A stretch of DNA of 64,000 nucleotides from Septoria linicola. Lineage: Eukaryota; Ascomycota; Dothideomycetes; Mycosphaerellales; Mycosphaerellaceae. The notes beneath the pieces were generated by a model, which saw only the letters and a program-made list of their open reading frames with translations, was not told the DNA's origin and did not search any database. Within the stretch, counting starts at the first letter, position 1. Every line of letters starts with the position of its first letter. Both the position numbers and the translations under genes were made by a program. Location of the stretch: assembly GCA_024114885.1 (NCBI GenBank), contig CP099427.1, positions 682,001 to 746,000 on the forward strand, read 5' to 3'. Positions 30,692-42,717 of the stretch are shown here, one piece after another.

Positions 30692-32417
30692 ATGTCATCA
30701 CTTGGGCCTCTCTGGGTGGACGCTCTACGCGAAAATGGGGTTTACATCGCCGCGCTCGCGATGCTTGGCATGGTCTTCCTGCTATACACGGTACGGCTAA
30801 GTCACATATGAACTCGCTGCACGTAGCTAATCCGTATGTCGGATGTAGTGGGCATTTGGTACTGACATTGCCTACATCAAGGGCATTCCAGAGATACCAG
30901 GAGCCATTCCTGTCTTTGGCCATTTACTCAAGCTCGGAGAGGACCACGCTTCATCCTGTGAACACTGGTGGCGGCAATACAAGGACCCAGTGTTCCAGAT
31001 CAAGCTAGGCAATACCCGAGCTGTGGTATTCAACTCGTTCGAAGCCTGCCGCGAGATTCTGGTTAAACATCACAACGCAGTGATTGATCGACCAAAGCTT
31101 TATACCTTCCACGGGGTGATCAGCAGCACGCAAGGCTTCACTATTGGAAGTAGCCCTTGGGATGCGAGTTGCAAGAACAAGCGCAAGGCAGCTGGCACAG
31201 CTCTCTCAAAGCCAGCCATGCGCAGCTACCATCCTATGTTCGACTTGGAGAGCTTCTGCATCGTCCGAGACATGTACAAGGACAGTAAGATGTCAGACCC
31301 CGACGTTGAAATCAGCATAAGGCCGTACATCCAGCGGTTTGCCCTCAATACAACGTTGACGCTATGCTATGGCATACGCATGGATGACACGTATGACAAA
31401 CTCCTTCGCGAGATCCTGCACGTAGGCTCGGCAATATCTCTCCTGCGCAGTGCATCCGAGAATCTACAAGACTATGTTCCGGCACTTCGTTACCTTCCCA
31501 ACAACGTCAAAGATGCTCGGTCTAGAGATCTTCGTTCTCGCCGCGATGCGTATCTCAATCTACTGCTCGACAAAGTGCGGGAGATGATAGAACTAGGGAC
31601 AGACAAGCCATGTATCAGTGCAGCAATCTTGAAAGACGAAGAGACAAAATTGACTGGCGTCGAGGTGTCGTCAATCTGTCTGTCATTAGTCGGTGGTGGT
31701 TTCGAGACAATACCCGGCACCTTGACGTCTTGTCTTGGGTCACTGTGCACGCCTGAGGGTCAGATCTTTCAAGAACGTGCTTATGCCGACATCAAACGTC
31801 ATTATCCAGACATCCGCGATGCCTGGGAGAACAGTTTCCAAGACGAAAAGGTACCATATCTCAAGGCCATCATTCAGGAGGCTGGCCGATACTACACGGT
31901 GAGCTCTATGAGTCTGCCGCGTCGGACAGTGAGCGAGGTGAACTGGAACGGTGCCATGATCCCACCAAAGACGATGATTCTGATCAATGCGCAAGCCGGG
32001 AATCATGACACTGACCACTTCGGTCCTGACGCCGGGATCTTCAATCCTGAACGTTGGCTTGAGCCTATCACCGCAGATAACGACATGGGACCTTTCGAGG
32101 AACGGCTGCTGACTTCAGCAGCTCACTTGTCATTTGGAGCTGGCAGCCGCGCGTGTAGTGGTCAGTTGATTGCCACACGACCGTTGTATTCTGCCCTCAT
32201 CAGGATCCTGTCTTCCTACAAAATTGGTGCTTCGGAGTCGGAGCCTCCCAACACGGACTATGTAGACTACAACCAGTTCAAGACTGCGCTGGTAGCTATC
32301 CCGCGTGACTTCAAGGTCAGACTGATTCCTCGTGACAAGGCAGTAATGGAGGAATGCATGCAGCTAGCACATGCAAGGACAGAGAAGCACTACAAGGAGG
32401 ACGTGAAAGGCTTGTAG
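30692..32417 (+). CDS. Cytochrome P450, CYP504-like
   Basis: Exons 30692..30790 and 30849..32417 give 555 residues; the intron uses GTACGG, TAGCTAAT and TGTAG. Exon 1 holds the membrane anchor; exon 2 opens with IPEIPGAIPVFGHLLKLG. The I-helix is LVGGGFETIPGTLTS, the ExxR motif is QEAGRYYTVSSMSLPR, the PERF-type segment is IFNPERWLEP and the heme loop is SFGAGSRACSG with Cys469. The GGGFETIPGT and YYTVSSMSLPR segments resemble phenylacetate/hydroxyphenylacetate hydroxylases (CYP504), ER enzymes of aromatic acid degradation. Frame intact. The exact substrate is an inference; other P450 families share parts of this pattern. Confidence 0.85.
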
Positions 32418-32635
32418 CTGTGTGCTGTTGGAGCCTATATGAGTGAGAATGGTTGAGGCTGTCAAATTGCTTTTCACGCGATTATCTTCCGAAGCTCAAA
32501 GGAATATGTGACACTTGCCAGTGATTGATGCGGTCTTTTAGCTATTCATTTATCTCACGGCGTTTTGAGTTCATATCGGTGAGATTCTAGCTGGAACGGA
32601 TAACGAAGCAGAGCGAGACTAATCTTCACACGATT

Positions 32636-33438
32636 AGATTGGTGTCAATCACGCTAGGCCGACCATTTGCTATTCACGAAGACGATATTGACATCGAAGT
32701 GGGTGCAGGAAGACAGCATCAAGCTCCTGAATGATCGCTAACATTGCTGGCTTTTAGTTATTCTCCATTACTGCTGAAGACGACTTGGACCCCAGCCTCA
32801 CCACCTTTTCAAGCTCGCTGTGTCAACCCCCTACAGCGATAACCGAGCACATTCTACAACTACGCAGAATTGCAACGACGATTGCTACCAAAGTCTACTG
32901 CAAGCGAGTAGTCTCACGTTACACAACGGAGCAGCGACAAGAGATCTCGGATTCGATTCACCGGGAGCTGCTGAGATGGCGGCAAAGCGTGCCTTGTCCA
33001 CTACCAAATCTCCATCCCCGAGTACCACACGGCTGCACGAATTGGTACGATCTCAACTTCTACACGCATCTCGTAGCACTCTATCGACCATCTCCACTCT
33101 TTCCACAGATGGACATTGCAAGAGTGAATGTCCTTACCGAGGCCGCAGCTATGGCCATAAGAAATGTCAACAGCATGTACTTACAGAAGCGATTCGCTTT
33201 CAACTGGCTGAATCTTCTCACTATATATAACGCTGTCATAGCGCTTGTGTACTCAGCCACTGTACAGCTTGAGAATCTTACTAGCACGTTGAGACGACTG
33301 CGTGTGGTGGACGATCTCGAGCTGGCAAACGAACTTTTCACTGCGTTAGGCCAACGATTTCCTGCTTCGAGGAGGATCGGGGCCGTGGTCCAACAGATCA
33401 TCGACAGGCACCGGGCGATCTGTGACGATCTGGAATGA
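32636..33438 (+). pseudogene. Fungal-specific transcription factor domain, 5'-truncated
   Basis: A first piece, RLVSITLGRPFAIHEDDIDIE (32636..32698), joins across a 59-nt intron (GTGGGT, GCTAAC, TTTTAG; 32699..32757) to 227 codons ending at 33438. Together they match the C-terminal part of the fungal_trans domain of Zn2Cys6 regulators: the GRPFAIHEDDIDIE signature, then ITEHILQLRRI and NFYTHLVALYRPSPLFP. No Zn2Cys6 cluster, linker or N-terminal domain half is found upstream, where the P450 ends 200 bp away. It is probably a remnant of a local cluster regulator. Confidence 0.75.
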
Positions 33439-33579
33439 TGCATCCAAGGTCATCACTCGTTGCAGACGACCAGGAATATCTCAACAGGTTAAGCGAGCAG
33501 CGCATGGCTCAGGATCACACTGCTAGAAGATGGGTATAATTGTCTAGCGATAGCGTACCGAGTAACACGACCTTCCAAA

Positions 33580-35282
33580 TCAAGCACTCCGGCTCCTCCT
33601 AGTAGCGCGGTTCTCGATGATGCCACTCATTCTGGGACACCTCCGCATGACCCTGCCTCTGATTTTGAACCGAATCGTATGTTCTGGTTCACCGTCGGCC
33701 GGAGGCTCAACAGTGATGACGGGACCACTGCAAGTGGTAGTCAACTTCACATCGTCTGATATCCTCTCATCTGGCTCAGCGAAAGGTACGACGATGCCGG
33801 AAGCGCGCTTGCGGTCCGTATCAGGTTGTTTGCGTGCTGTCGCCTCTTCGTAAGGGAGGCCAACAAGAGCCGAGCGACGGCGATAAGCGACTGCGTTGGT
33901 GCGGCCAAGATTGGAGCCGCGAAGCTTGCATGTCAGAGGCTCGGGATGTGCATAGGAGGTTGTTGATGTCGGATAGTAGGATTTGGGAAGAGCTGGCGGA
34001 TAAGATCGCGTCTTCACGGCATAGTCGGCGTGAGTAGACGCTGGTCGACCGCCTGAGCTTGGGTCGGAATCAGGCCTATCGACGCCCAGCATCCTCCTCG
34101 CTTTCATGGAAGATGTCATGCTGACAGTGCGGTTGTGCTGGTCCTGCGTATGCCGGCGTTCGATTGGAGACAGAGAGTCATGGAGTGAGCTGATCTCATC
34201 GCTGATTTGTTGATCAAGCTGGTGGAGCTGTTCTTCAGTCGTCATGCCCAAGACATCAAAGGCCTTGTCGCTGACTATTGATGTCTGTCGCGGGTGTTGA
34301 CGAGCCAATCGTGATGGACCAGGCTGTAAGTCGACTTGAGTGACAGCTCCAGAAGCAAAGTGTTGCAGAGGGATTACCGAGTCGATTTGTTCCAGATGAT
34401 GTTGCAATTCATTTGTGTCAATTCCAAGAAGCTTGAGAGCCTTGTCTGAGGACGCGGAGTCCACTGATTCCCACGAACCCGGCCTGTAGTGAGAGTATCT
34501 CAACGGACTCTTTTCAGGCACCACCGGAACAGTATACATCCCGAGACGCGACGAATCAGTCTCGATACCGGTGTCGTTCGCTACAAGAATTGAACCACGT
34601 TCCAGCTCTTCTTGTGGCACAGTCCGCTGTTTAGTGCGTCTTCGGCGCTCTCGAGACTGTGTTGACGTTGTTGAACTATCCAATGAGCTCGTAGACTTGC
34701 AACTTCGCACCGTCTTCAAGCCCTAGCTACGTTGTTAGGTCAGTTCGCAAAGTTCGAACGCCATCGAGCTGGGCTGATTGGAGTACAGCTACTTACAGTG
34801 TCTGGTGTCATGCCACGCCCCGCATGTTTGCCCTTGTAAAAAAGCTCCAGCCTCTCCACATCCTTCTCGGCCTGCTGAGCATAAAGCTCCAACACGTTCT
34901 GGAATGTCTCTCCGCGCTTCGTGGTCAGATCCCTTGCAGATTCGAAGCCTTTCAAGTACAGCTTAATGTCCTCGTTTGGTCTCATAGGCAGTGTCTGTTC
35001 GACGATCTCCGCCTTCGCAACACTTCTCGACTTCTTTGAGTGCGATTTATGGACCGGCTGTCCCTCTGCTGACCGATGCTTGCGTTGTCGTTCGGCCTGT
35101 TGCTCGTGGGCCGTCTCCAAAAGAGGCAGAATGATCGAGTCAAGGTCTCGATGCCATGGGTATTCGACTTCTACCTGTGTCTGGCCCCATGTCCCGATGG
35201 GTACATCAAACTTGACTTTTGTGCAGTCCACCATTTTCGCTTCGCTGTACAGTGACGATGCCTTGATTGAAGCAGGCGACAT
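33580..35282 (-). CDS. Large low-complexity protein, function unknown
   Basis: Exons 35282..34797 and 34722..33580 give 542 residues. The donor is GTAAGT and the acceptor is the second AG in GTAGCTAG, which keeps the frame (TPDT then GLKTVRSC). The N-terminal 160 residues look folded: KVKFDVPIGTWGQTQVEVEYPW, then a helical EDIKLYLKGFESARDLTTKR and QNVLELYAQQAEKDVERLELFYKG. The rest is Ser/Arg-rich and disordered with three short repeats of the type DKALKLLGI, DKAFDVLGM and KARRMLGV. No known domain or function is recognised. The ATG at 35282 is the first in frame. Confidence 0.75.
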
Positions 35283-36974
35283 CGAAGAAATTGACAAGAG
35301 GAAAGTGCACTGAATGCTGACGAAGTGAAAAAGGCCGGCTCCGCTCTCGCTTATGAGCCTCCGACCGTGGCCGGGAACAAATGCCTTATATCTTCTGCAC
35401 AGAGGCTGACATGGCGAAGAAAGCTTGTGTGTTCGTGTTAGCTTCCCAGCAATGAGCTTGTTAGCATCATCAGTTGGTCAACAGCACTGTCCAACGGGTT
35501 GGCGTCGTGATTTTGCGGAGATTCATTGGCTGATGTAAATCTCAGAATAGAGTCTGACTTCGGACTAAGCCGGGAGTGTGTGGTATATATAGGTGTTCTC
35601 GCGATGGACCAAGCTTGAGAATGATGCCGGGCGCTGAAGAGATGCTCTGCAGACTGCTGTACGCGCATGAACGCATTCGACTTCATGTTGTTGCTACAGG
35701 TCGGCGTAGACTGTTTCTGTCTGGTACAATCTTGTGATACGAGGCGTCTGACTCTGCCTCATCATGCAATTTCGTCTCGATTAGAGCCTCAGCGCGTCTG
35801 ATATCCAACCAGGCAGGTGCTAGGATGGGCAGGATGAGGTCAATGTGGTATTGGTCCAAAAGTAGTCATGCTTGCAGGTCCGGAAGTTCGCGCACCTGCT
35901 TGACATGCTATGCCTGGAAGCCGGCGAGAAGGTCTGCCAGGATCGAGCTTAACCTCGCCGTACCATCAGGGCAATTTTGCTCGCGGGCGGAAAGGTTACA
36001 AACGTCACTGAGTGAATGCGGACAAAAAAAAGGCATTGTTGACGCTCGACCTCTTCTTCTGTTTGCCACATCGTGTGAGCTCCGTCGGTAGTACTAATGC
36101 GGAGCTGCGTTAACAATCTCGGCGGAAGTAGACGGCGACGGCAACACAGTGATGACGAATCTGGACACAACAGTACAAGGCTGTAGCGCTGACCAGGCTC
36201 AGGGCAGACCATCTTGCCAAGCGGTTGCTTATCAACAGCCAGAATGTACCACCGAGCGATGTGGTGTCGGCCTTCAGTCATCGTGATGATGCCGTTGTCA
36301 GACGAGTTCGTGCAGCCAAAGTCTTGAAAGGCACGCCGTACTTGCCTACTGCCAAAGCACAAAGTCTATACTACACGCTTGTGTGAGAGTGTAGTGTTGA
36401 ACGATTGAGGGAGAACAAGAGAAGTAAAGGGAGTAACTAGTGTGTGCAATGCAGAGATCCGGTCCGACCGACCCCGATTCTGGGCGGCCAATCATATTCA
36501 TTACTTCGTTTTCGTGCACCCGGCTTGGGCACAACGTCAGGCCTCCCGATGTTCAGAGGTTTGACATTGTGCATAGAAACGTGCACCTGCTGTTCGCAAC
36601 CCCATACAAGAAGCACTTCCATATCACCAGAAACGACCAGAGGTGCCGCTCACCGCCATGACCTTGGTTTGCTTGACAGCAGTCCTTGGCATGCGTACTG
36701 GGCGCTTGTCCCTTGCGACGACTGTACGATATGAATGGCGATCTTCTCACCTGCCTTGACAATTGACCTCTTCTCCACCCTTTCAAGGATGGAACGAATA
36801 CAGCAGAGGTGCGTGTGAAGCGGGCAGTGTGACCTTCACCAGCTTGAATGTGAAGTGTCTCGGCTTGCTCCAGACCGAAGATGTTTTGAGACATGTCCAC
36901 GCGAGTATTGGTCTGGACGTATGTGAATTGCTCATACGCAACCAGTCCTAGAAGGAAGACACCAGATACGATGC
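35283..36974. other. Intergenic, no supportable gene
   Basis: Minus-strand frames near 35949-36362 and 36346-36534 are open, but I could not join them into a gene or assign a domain. Promoter of the 542-residue protein gene lies at the left. Confidence 0.45.
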
Positions 36975-37563
36975 CTACAACCCCAGCGCACACCGGGCTT
37001 CCGACTGCAATGCAGTCAGCCTCGATCAATCCAATAGCAGCAATCGTGGCTGGCAATCTCGAATGAAACAGGTCTAGGCGGTTAGGCATGAAAAGACTCA
37101 CAGTGCCAGGCTCTCGCAGAGCCAGGGGCCGCGCTTGTGGAGGGGTCTGCAGTCCTGCAATAGAGAAGCCATGTCCATTGTGGAGTGGCACGCAAATGCC
37201 ACCGGTTGTTCTGGGGGCTTAGGCGATGTTAGCAATGGTACACACAAGCATGACGATATCAGTTCAAGCCAGGCGAAACATACTTCGTGAAATGGTACTT
37301 TCGCAGCCTGCCTCTCCATATATGGTCAGTGCATGGTGCACTTCTTCTGTGTCCTGGAACCAAAGTGCTTTTGCTGAAGGAGGTGTTCTGATCACGTAGC
37401 AAGCATCTTGGAGAAACGGGCTTCCAGCATCATCGTATCCAGATACTCCAAGATTAGCGGTGTCATCACAGCTGAGACTGTCGTGGTAGTTGACTGTCCA
37501 TACGTGGGAATGGGCGCTGGCAAGGCCGCCAGACAATAAGGACAAGGCGAGTAGGTTGAGCAT
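36975..37563 (-). CDS. Small secreted protein, C-terminal exon uncertain
   Basis: Exon 1 37563..37284, exon 2 37217..37102, possible exon 3 37004..36975. The signal peptide is MLNLLALSLLSGGLASA. Intron 1 (GTATGT, GCTAAC, CCTAAG) is set by frame: it yields TIYGEAGCES followed by TTGGICVPLHNGHGFSIAGLQ, a pattern seen in other fungal secreted proteins. The alternative acceptor CCCAG a few bases later gives a different tail ending ESLAL. Exon 3 is tentative (GTGAGT to TTGCAG, then a stop after ten codons). The motif TIYGEAGC parallels the C-proximal core of the proteins at 5305, 12481 and 38653. Function unknown. Confidence 0.6.
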
Positions 37564-38652
37564 GATTCCTGTCGAATCGAGAGCAGTGGTAATGAGTTGA
37601 CGCACAGCACGAGCTGGAAGCAATGACTTTATATCTCAACGTCGACCTTGTTTTGGGCTCACCACATCACTGCCAGTGCAACGATGTGCGTTGAATAATG
37701 CCCAGGAGAGGTCTACGTCAGATACCACATCGATGCAGTGATCGATCATATGCCTAGCACTTGTGCTTGCAGTAGCACGATCCCTTCGCTCCAGGTGAAG
37801 TCTTTGCGCGGTGCCGACCTATGCGAGAGCCCACATTAAATGAAAACCGTGCATTTCGATGAATTTACCATTTGGATGCAGCCCAGGCAGCAGTCCGTGT
37901 GGTAACACACCCCAATTCGGGGACACCTACTCTATGGCATAGTCTCATGTGACTATATCATTGTGAAAAGAGGTATAAACACAGCTCCAGATATGCCCGA
38001 GGTCTTCAAATACAGTCCGTGTATGTTTGATCATCGTGAGTACTGTTTACAGTGGCCGAGACTTTCCAACAATTTTAGTAGCCTTGGTAGAACTTGCATT
38101 TCTTGAGCCGCCAAAACAGGACACGCACCTACGGTCAAATCGGGCCAATGCGTTGTCGCATCAAGTCTTGGAAAGCAGTCTAGCTGCGATCTTGGCGAGC
38201 AGGATCAGTCCCTATGCACTATCTGGCAGCAGCTTCCTCCTCTGTGTAACTGCAGTCCACATGCTAGAAGTCTCGGCATATAAGTCCGCGGGACAAGACC
38301 TTGCCCAGTAGCTCGGCCAACAATACCATGGCCTCTAACACAGTGCCACCGCGACATCGTGCACCAGCAATGCGGCGACAGTTACATTCTAGGTGGATTA
38401 CCTACCATGAGGGAGCTTGATGTTGGCAAAACAGAGCCGGCGTGCCAACTGACACACACCTGCCGAGCTTGTAGGATTGCTGAGGTTACAATCTGTCGCC
38501 GGATCACCCCTTGGCCTACAATATCGACAGTATCGCGGAGCTGATCAATGGTGCGTGAGCCGAGCAAGCTGCCCGTACAAAGCAGGCTGACATTCACTAC
38601 TCGCCTGATCAGTACTTCTCATCAAGCCACGATCCAATCTCACACTTTCACA
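37564..38652. other. Intergenic between two divergent secreted-protein genes
   Basis: 1.09 kb, holding both promoters. No domain-bearing frame. Confidence 0.5.
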
Positions 38653-39042
38653 ATGCTCTTCCTCATTCCCACGATGCTAGCCCTGGCCAGTGGCGTTGCT
38701 GCCGACTGGCTCATCCAGGAATACGGTGGCGCACAATGTACCGGCGCACGCATCAACGACATCCGGCCTTTCGTGTCGGGCCAGAGAGAGTGTAGAGCCA
38801 TCGACCAGCCTGGCGTGACGTCGTCCCTTTTGCGCCCACTTGACCAGAGCGATACAGGCTACAGATTTGAGCTACACAATGATGGAGATTGCATCGACCC
38901 TGTTCGTGGCGCGCTTACTTGTAAGATGGAGTCCATCGTGTCGCTGGAACGATTCATTGATAATTTTGCAGTGAGACCCGGCAACAACAATGCGTGCTTC
39001 TTTTCATCGGGCTCAAGATTCGTGGAGATCATTCCGCTTTGA
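38653..39042 (+). CDS. Small secreted cysteine protein
   Basis: 129 residues, single exon, from the ATG at 38653 (TTCACAATG). Signal peptide MLFLIPTMLALASGVAA. The mature protein begins DWLIQEYGGAQCTGARI and has six cysteines; the IQEYGGAQCTG element fits the hydrophobic-x-x-Y-x(3-4)-C pattern of the other small secreted proteins here. No known domain. Secreted, function unknown. Confidence 0.8.
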   Translation: MLFLIPTMLALASGVAADWLIQEYGGAQCTGARINDIRPFVSGQRECRAIDQPGVTSSLLRPLDQSDTGYRFELHNDGDCIDPVRGALTCKMESIVSLERFIDNFAVRPGNNNACFFSSGSRFVEIIPL

Positions 39043-40271
39043 TGAGAGCGTCTTCATAGATGAGCGGAGAAGATGATGTCCCGGCGGAAGAGATAGAGGC
39101 TTGCGAAGTCGTCGTAATGCGAGAAATCGTTGCGCATTAAGCATGGCCAGTATGAGCGCGTGACAGATTCTTTGTAGCCGAGTATCACAAATCCTCAAGG
39201 TCTACAGCATGGACTTCTTCCACATATTCACATGTCCTGGTTGACGGCACCAAGTTAAGATACGTATTGGTGGGCAGATCCTGAAGAATGCCATTCCAGC
39301 TTCACTGCTTTGTGACCTTGCTGTGTCAACGTGTACCGTGTCACCTATCATTGGATCTTGCGGTCAACTTGAGCCATCAGCACCAAGAGCAAGCGATGAG
39401 TGGAGGTGACGACAAGAAAGTGGGTGAAAACCAACGCGCAACGACGAAGAGCACCATTACTAATCACGGGAACATCCGCTTCCGATATCGCCGGCTGCCG
39501 ACTGCCTGTGACTTGAGCAGTCCACAACGACAGACAGCCGTTTCTACAATATCAGGCACGATGTTGAAGATGTGAGACCTCCGGTATCATAGGCTCGCCA
39601 CTGGGAAGACAACTGGGAGTTGCACACTGAACAAAGTTTGCATTGCCAATTCCTTCGTCTCGCCGATCTTGCTGCGCCGCAAGCTCGCAGGCTTCTTTGT
39701 CACATCTTCACATAAGGTTATGTGCGAACGAGACTTCCACTGCGAGGCCAGCAGAAGCTGTCGCTGAGTTAAAGAGGCACTCAAACTGTTGTGACCAGGC
39801 CGCAAGTCGAGATGTGTCATATCACGATGAGGGCTCCCCGCATTGCGATGTACCAGCCGTGTGAATCTTCTCACGGCACGACGTACACTTAGGGCAGGCT
39901 ACGAGGATCTGTCCAATCACCACATCAGCTCGTTCTCCTAGTCGGTATAAAGAGCGACGATCAGCGCTTCTAACAATGTTCTGCACACTAGCTGCATCAG
40001 GGATAGACTAAGTGGCATGACAGTCTTTGATCACAAGTATCTTAGGCACGATCACGCCTCAAAGCAACGTTGTCTGCCAGCGACAGCAATGGTACGCTCA
40101 AGCTATGCTTAAACTTCCACGTCCTGCATTCACTTCGTAGGCTACCGGAATCACCTTGCCGAACCAAGAGCTGAGAGCCTCCCACTGTGCCGCCAGAGTG
40201 TCCAAGTACAAGACCTCTGCTAGATCCTGCTACATTCGATCTTGCTATTCAGAATCTCGTGAAGAACAGCC
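39043..40271. other. Intergenic, nothing recognised
   Basis: Short frames only; no domain, repeat or RNA gene seen. Confidence 0.5.
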
Positions 40272-40850
40272 ATGCAATCGCCACTGATGGACACAAAATA
40301 CATAACCCCAGATATGCCCGCTTCGCCAACATACAGTTGCTGTACCAATGGCATTCCTGTGATTCACACTACTCTCCCCTACTGCGTTGTTCCCAGAGGG
40401 TAAGACCCGTATCTCGAACCACAATCACCTGACTAGATATCAACTGACTTGGCTCCCTACTTCAGCGCAACACGAATGGCCACATGCTGCGCACGCGCAA
40501 GCAACGCCACCTCCAACCCCGTCCATCTCTGGCCAGACTGCTATTCGTGGTGCAACGTCGATCTCGTCGAGATCCCTGGATCCGACGCTGTGCCTCGAGT
40601 GCTGTTTGAGTTCTATCAGTGTCTTCAGGAAGAGAACCCGAGACGCTATCCCATGATGTACTCCGATCCGTCGAAGAACGGACCTGTCACGAAGGAGCCT
40701 ACGAGTACGATGACGCTAAGGCCCACGGACGGCGAGCCGGTTGCGCCGACGCAGACCTCGTCTGGGAAACATGGGGCGAGCGAGGGACTTGGTGTGGCGG
40801 GCTTGATTGCGATGGCCGTGGTCGTCGTGATTGCTGGAGCGTCGTCCTGA
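40272..40850 (+). CDS. Cysteine protein with C-terminal hydrophobic tail, possible GPI anchor
   Basis: Exons 40272..40399 and 40466..40850 give 170 residues. The 66-nt intron has GTAAGA, ACTGACTT and TTCAG. A cysteine-rich head (SCCTNGIPVIHTTLPYC, then CCARASNATSN, CYSWC) precedes a Thr/Pro-rich stretch and a C-terminal hydrophobic segment AGLIAMAVVVVIAG, as in GPI-anchored wall proteins. No signal peptide is present in this model, so an upstream exon may be missing or the start may differ (an in-frame ATG also lies at 40314). Confidence 0.55.
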
Positions 40851-40955
40851 TCAATTTGTTTCGTCAAGTGAATCCTATGAAGATATTCGAATATGCACAC
40901 CGTTTCCGAAAAGACCGCCATGCATTCTTCAACGTTGCCGAAGATATCGATCGCC

Positions 40956-42212
40956 TCACACTGGATTCTGTAGTCGTCCTTCATCGCCACCGTCGTCCTT
41001 CCTAATAGCAAAGATCCCTGCTTGCAGATTCTCGATTACGACTCTTTCCATCGCACCACGAATCTCGCGCGTACGAGTTGCAATATGGGGAAGGATAAAA
41101 AATCGATCGTCTTCTCTCATCTCATCCGGGATATGAAGTTCTTGCTCGTAGACATCAAGGCCCACTCCCCAGACTTTGCCGCTTTGCACAGCACGACATA
41201 GCTCCGCGTTGTCGATGACTTCGCCTCGAGCCGTGTTGATGATCGCAGCGCCGGGTTTCATCATGTCGAATTGGTCTTTGCCGAGCACATTCTTCGTCGA
41301 GTCGTTCAAAGGGACGTGTAGCGATATGATATCGCTAGCCTTGATGACTTCGGAGAAGCTGGTCCTTGTGCAGTTTTCCAGAGACGGGCTACTCTCGCTG
41401 TGCGTGCAGTACTGCACTCTCATGCCAAAGGCCCGCGCGCGGAAAGCTACGGCCTGGGCGATATGACCACTGCCAACAAGACCAATGACTTTGTTCATCA
41501 TCAATGTCCCTGTGGGATTGTCCTTCTGCCAATGCCCTGTACCACTGGGTTGGGCATTTGTTATGTAATTTCGACTCCTTGCATGAACGGACCTTTACGG
41601 GCTGTGTGCAACGGTACTGCGGCACGATGAAGCACACCAAATATGAGAAAGAACACGGTCTCCGCAACACCATCTGCTGCAAGGGAAGGTGTATTCGACA
41701 CTTGTATGCCTAGCATATGGCAGTGAGCAAGGCTGAGCACAGATACTCAAGCAGCCATCGCATTACTTACCTCGACGTTTACATGCCTGCAAATCAATGC
41801 TGTCGACTCCAGCTCCAATGTTGCAAATATATCTGACACTTTCTGGTAATGCCTCCAATAGCTCGTCGTCGAATTTGCCAGTCAACTACAACTGAAGCTT
41901 TGTTAGTCAGCTGCAAGCATATCGTGAACTAGGCCGATGGAAACTTACATATCCATATTGGAAACTCCTGCAAACGGCAACACAATCGTTTAGGCGAGAC
42001 GATTGGACCAGGTCTCAGAATTCTTGCCTATCTCCATCGGCATATTGCTGCGCGACAAATGTCAGTAAGTGACAAGCATGACCCCAATGGTCTCTAATTT
42101 ACTGTTGACTTACCACAACCTCACAAAGCTTCTCAATCTCCGCCCACTCTTCGAATGCATACTCAATCCGTCCAACAAGAAGAACTTTCGGTCGACTCAC
42201 GGCAGCTACCAT
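40956..42212 (-). pseudogene. D-2-hydroxyacid dehydrogenase with in-frame stop
   Basis: Five exons: 42212..42114, 42047..41949, 41885..41771, 41709..41593, 41536..40956, one frame of 337 codons. The substrate-domain start is PKVLLVGRIEYAFEEW, then LTGKFDDELLEALPESVRYICN and GAGVDSIDLQAC. The NAD-binding motif is GLVGSGHIAQAVAFRARAFG; the catalytic regions are INTARGEVID, GLDVYEQE and LPHIATRT. This is the fungal GRHPR/mandelate-dehydrogenase-like group. Codon 44 is TGA (42017..42015) in exon 2, between DGDRQEF and DLVQSSRLND. All five junctions fit, so the stop is either a real nonsense change or a base error. Divergent from the MFS gene at 42718. Confidence 0.8.
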
Positions 42213-42717
42213 GTTGATCTCTTGTCCAGCTAAAAGTGTACAATAATCGTAGCACAATAGATCATACACTTCAGATTTTTTGTAAGATTTCTCACATTCG
42301 CCTGTCCTTTACATCATTCCCCAACCTCGCTGGCGCCAAGCGGCGTTTGGCTTCTGCTTTCCTCTTTCGGGCTCAATTCTGCTGATCATCGCCCAAAACG
42401 GACCTTCCACTTCGTTGGGGACCCTGCAAAGTCCATCACTTTTTTGCAATCGCGTAGGAGGTGCCAGATCATTATCGCCGCTGGATCTGCAGGCGTGTCA
42501 TCCCATGCCGTGCGTCTGGGTGTTATCCTCAACGTGATCTGTTCTTGAGCGCGTGTTGCTGCTATATACAACATACGTGCTCTGCGCAAGTGAGAGCATC
42601 AGTGCCGCTGCGTTGATAGTTATGTCTAGTTGATGAGAAAAGCATTCACGGCGCACACAGTACCCTACAGCACGCGCTCCACGAGCAGCCCGCGGCAGCT
42701 CAATATCGCCTACGCCG
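42213..42717. promoter_or_regulatory. Divergent promoter of hydroxyacid dehydrogenase and MFS transporter
   Basis: 505 bp between opposite starts; co-regulation is likely. No specific site recognised. Confidence 0.45.

Noticed and set aside
35949..36534. Two adjoining minus-strand open frames
   Set aside because: No splice pair joins them convincingly and no domain or signal peptide is visible.
36553..37191. 212-codon minus-strand frame with a hydrophobic stretch
   Set aside because: Its first part overlaps exon 2 of the secreted protein in the same frame. The rest is basic, Ser/Arg-rich and unlike the family, and a splice donor precedes it.
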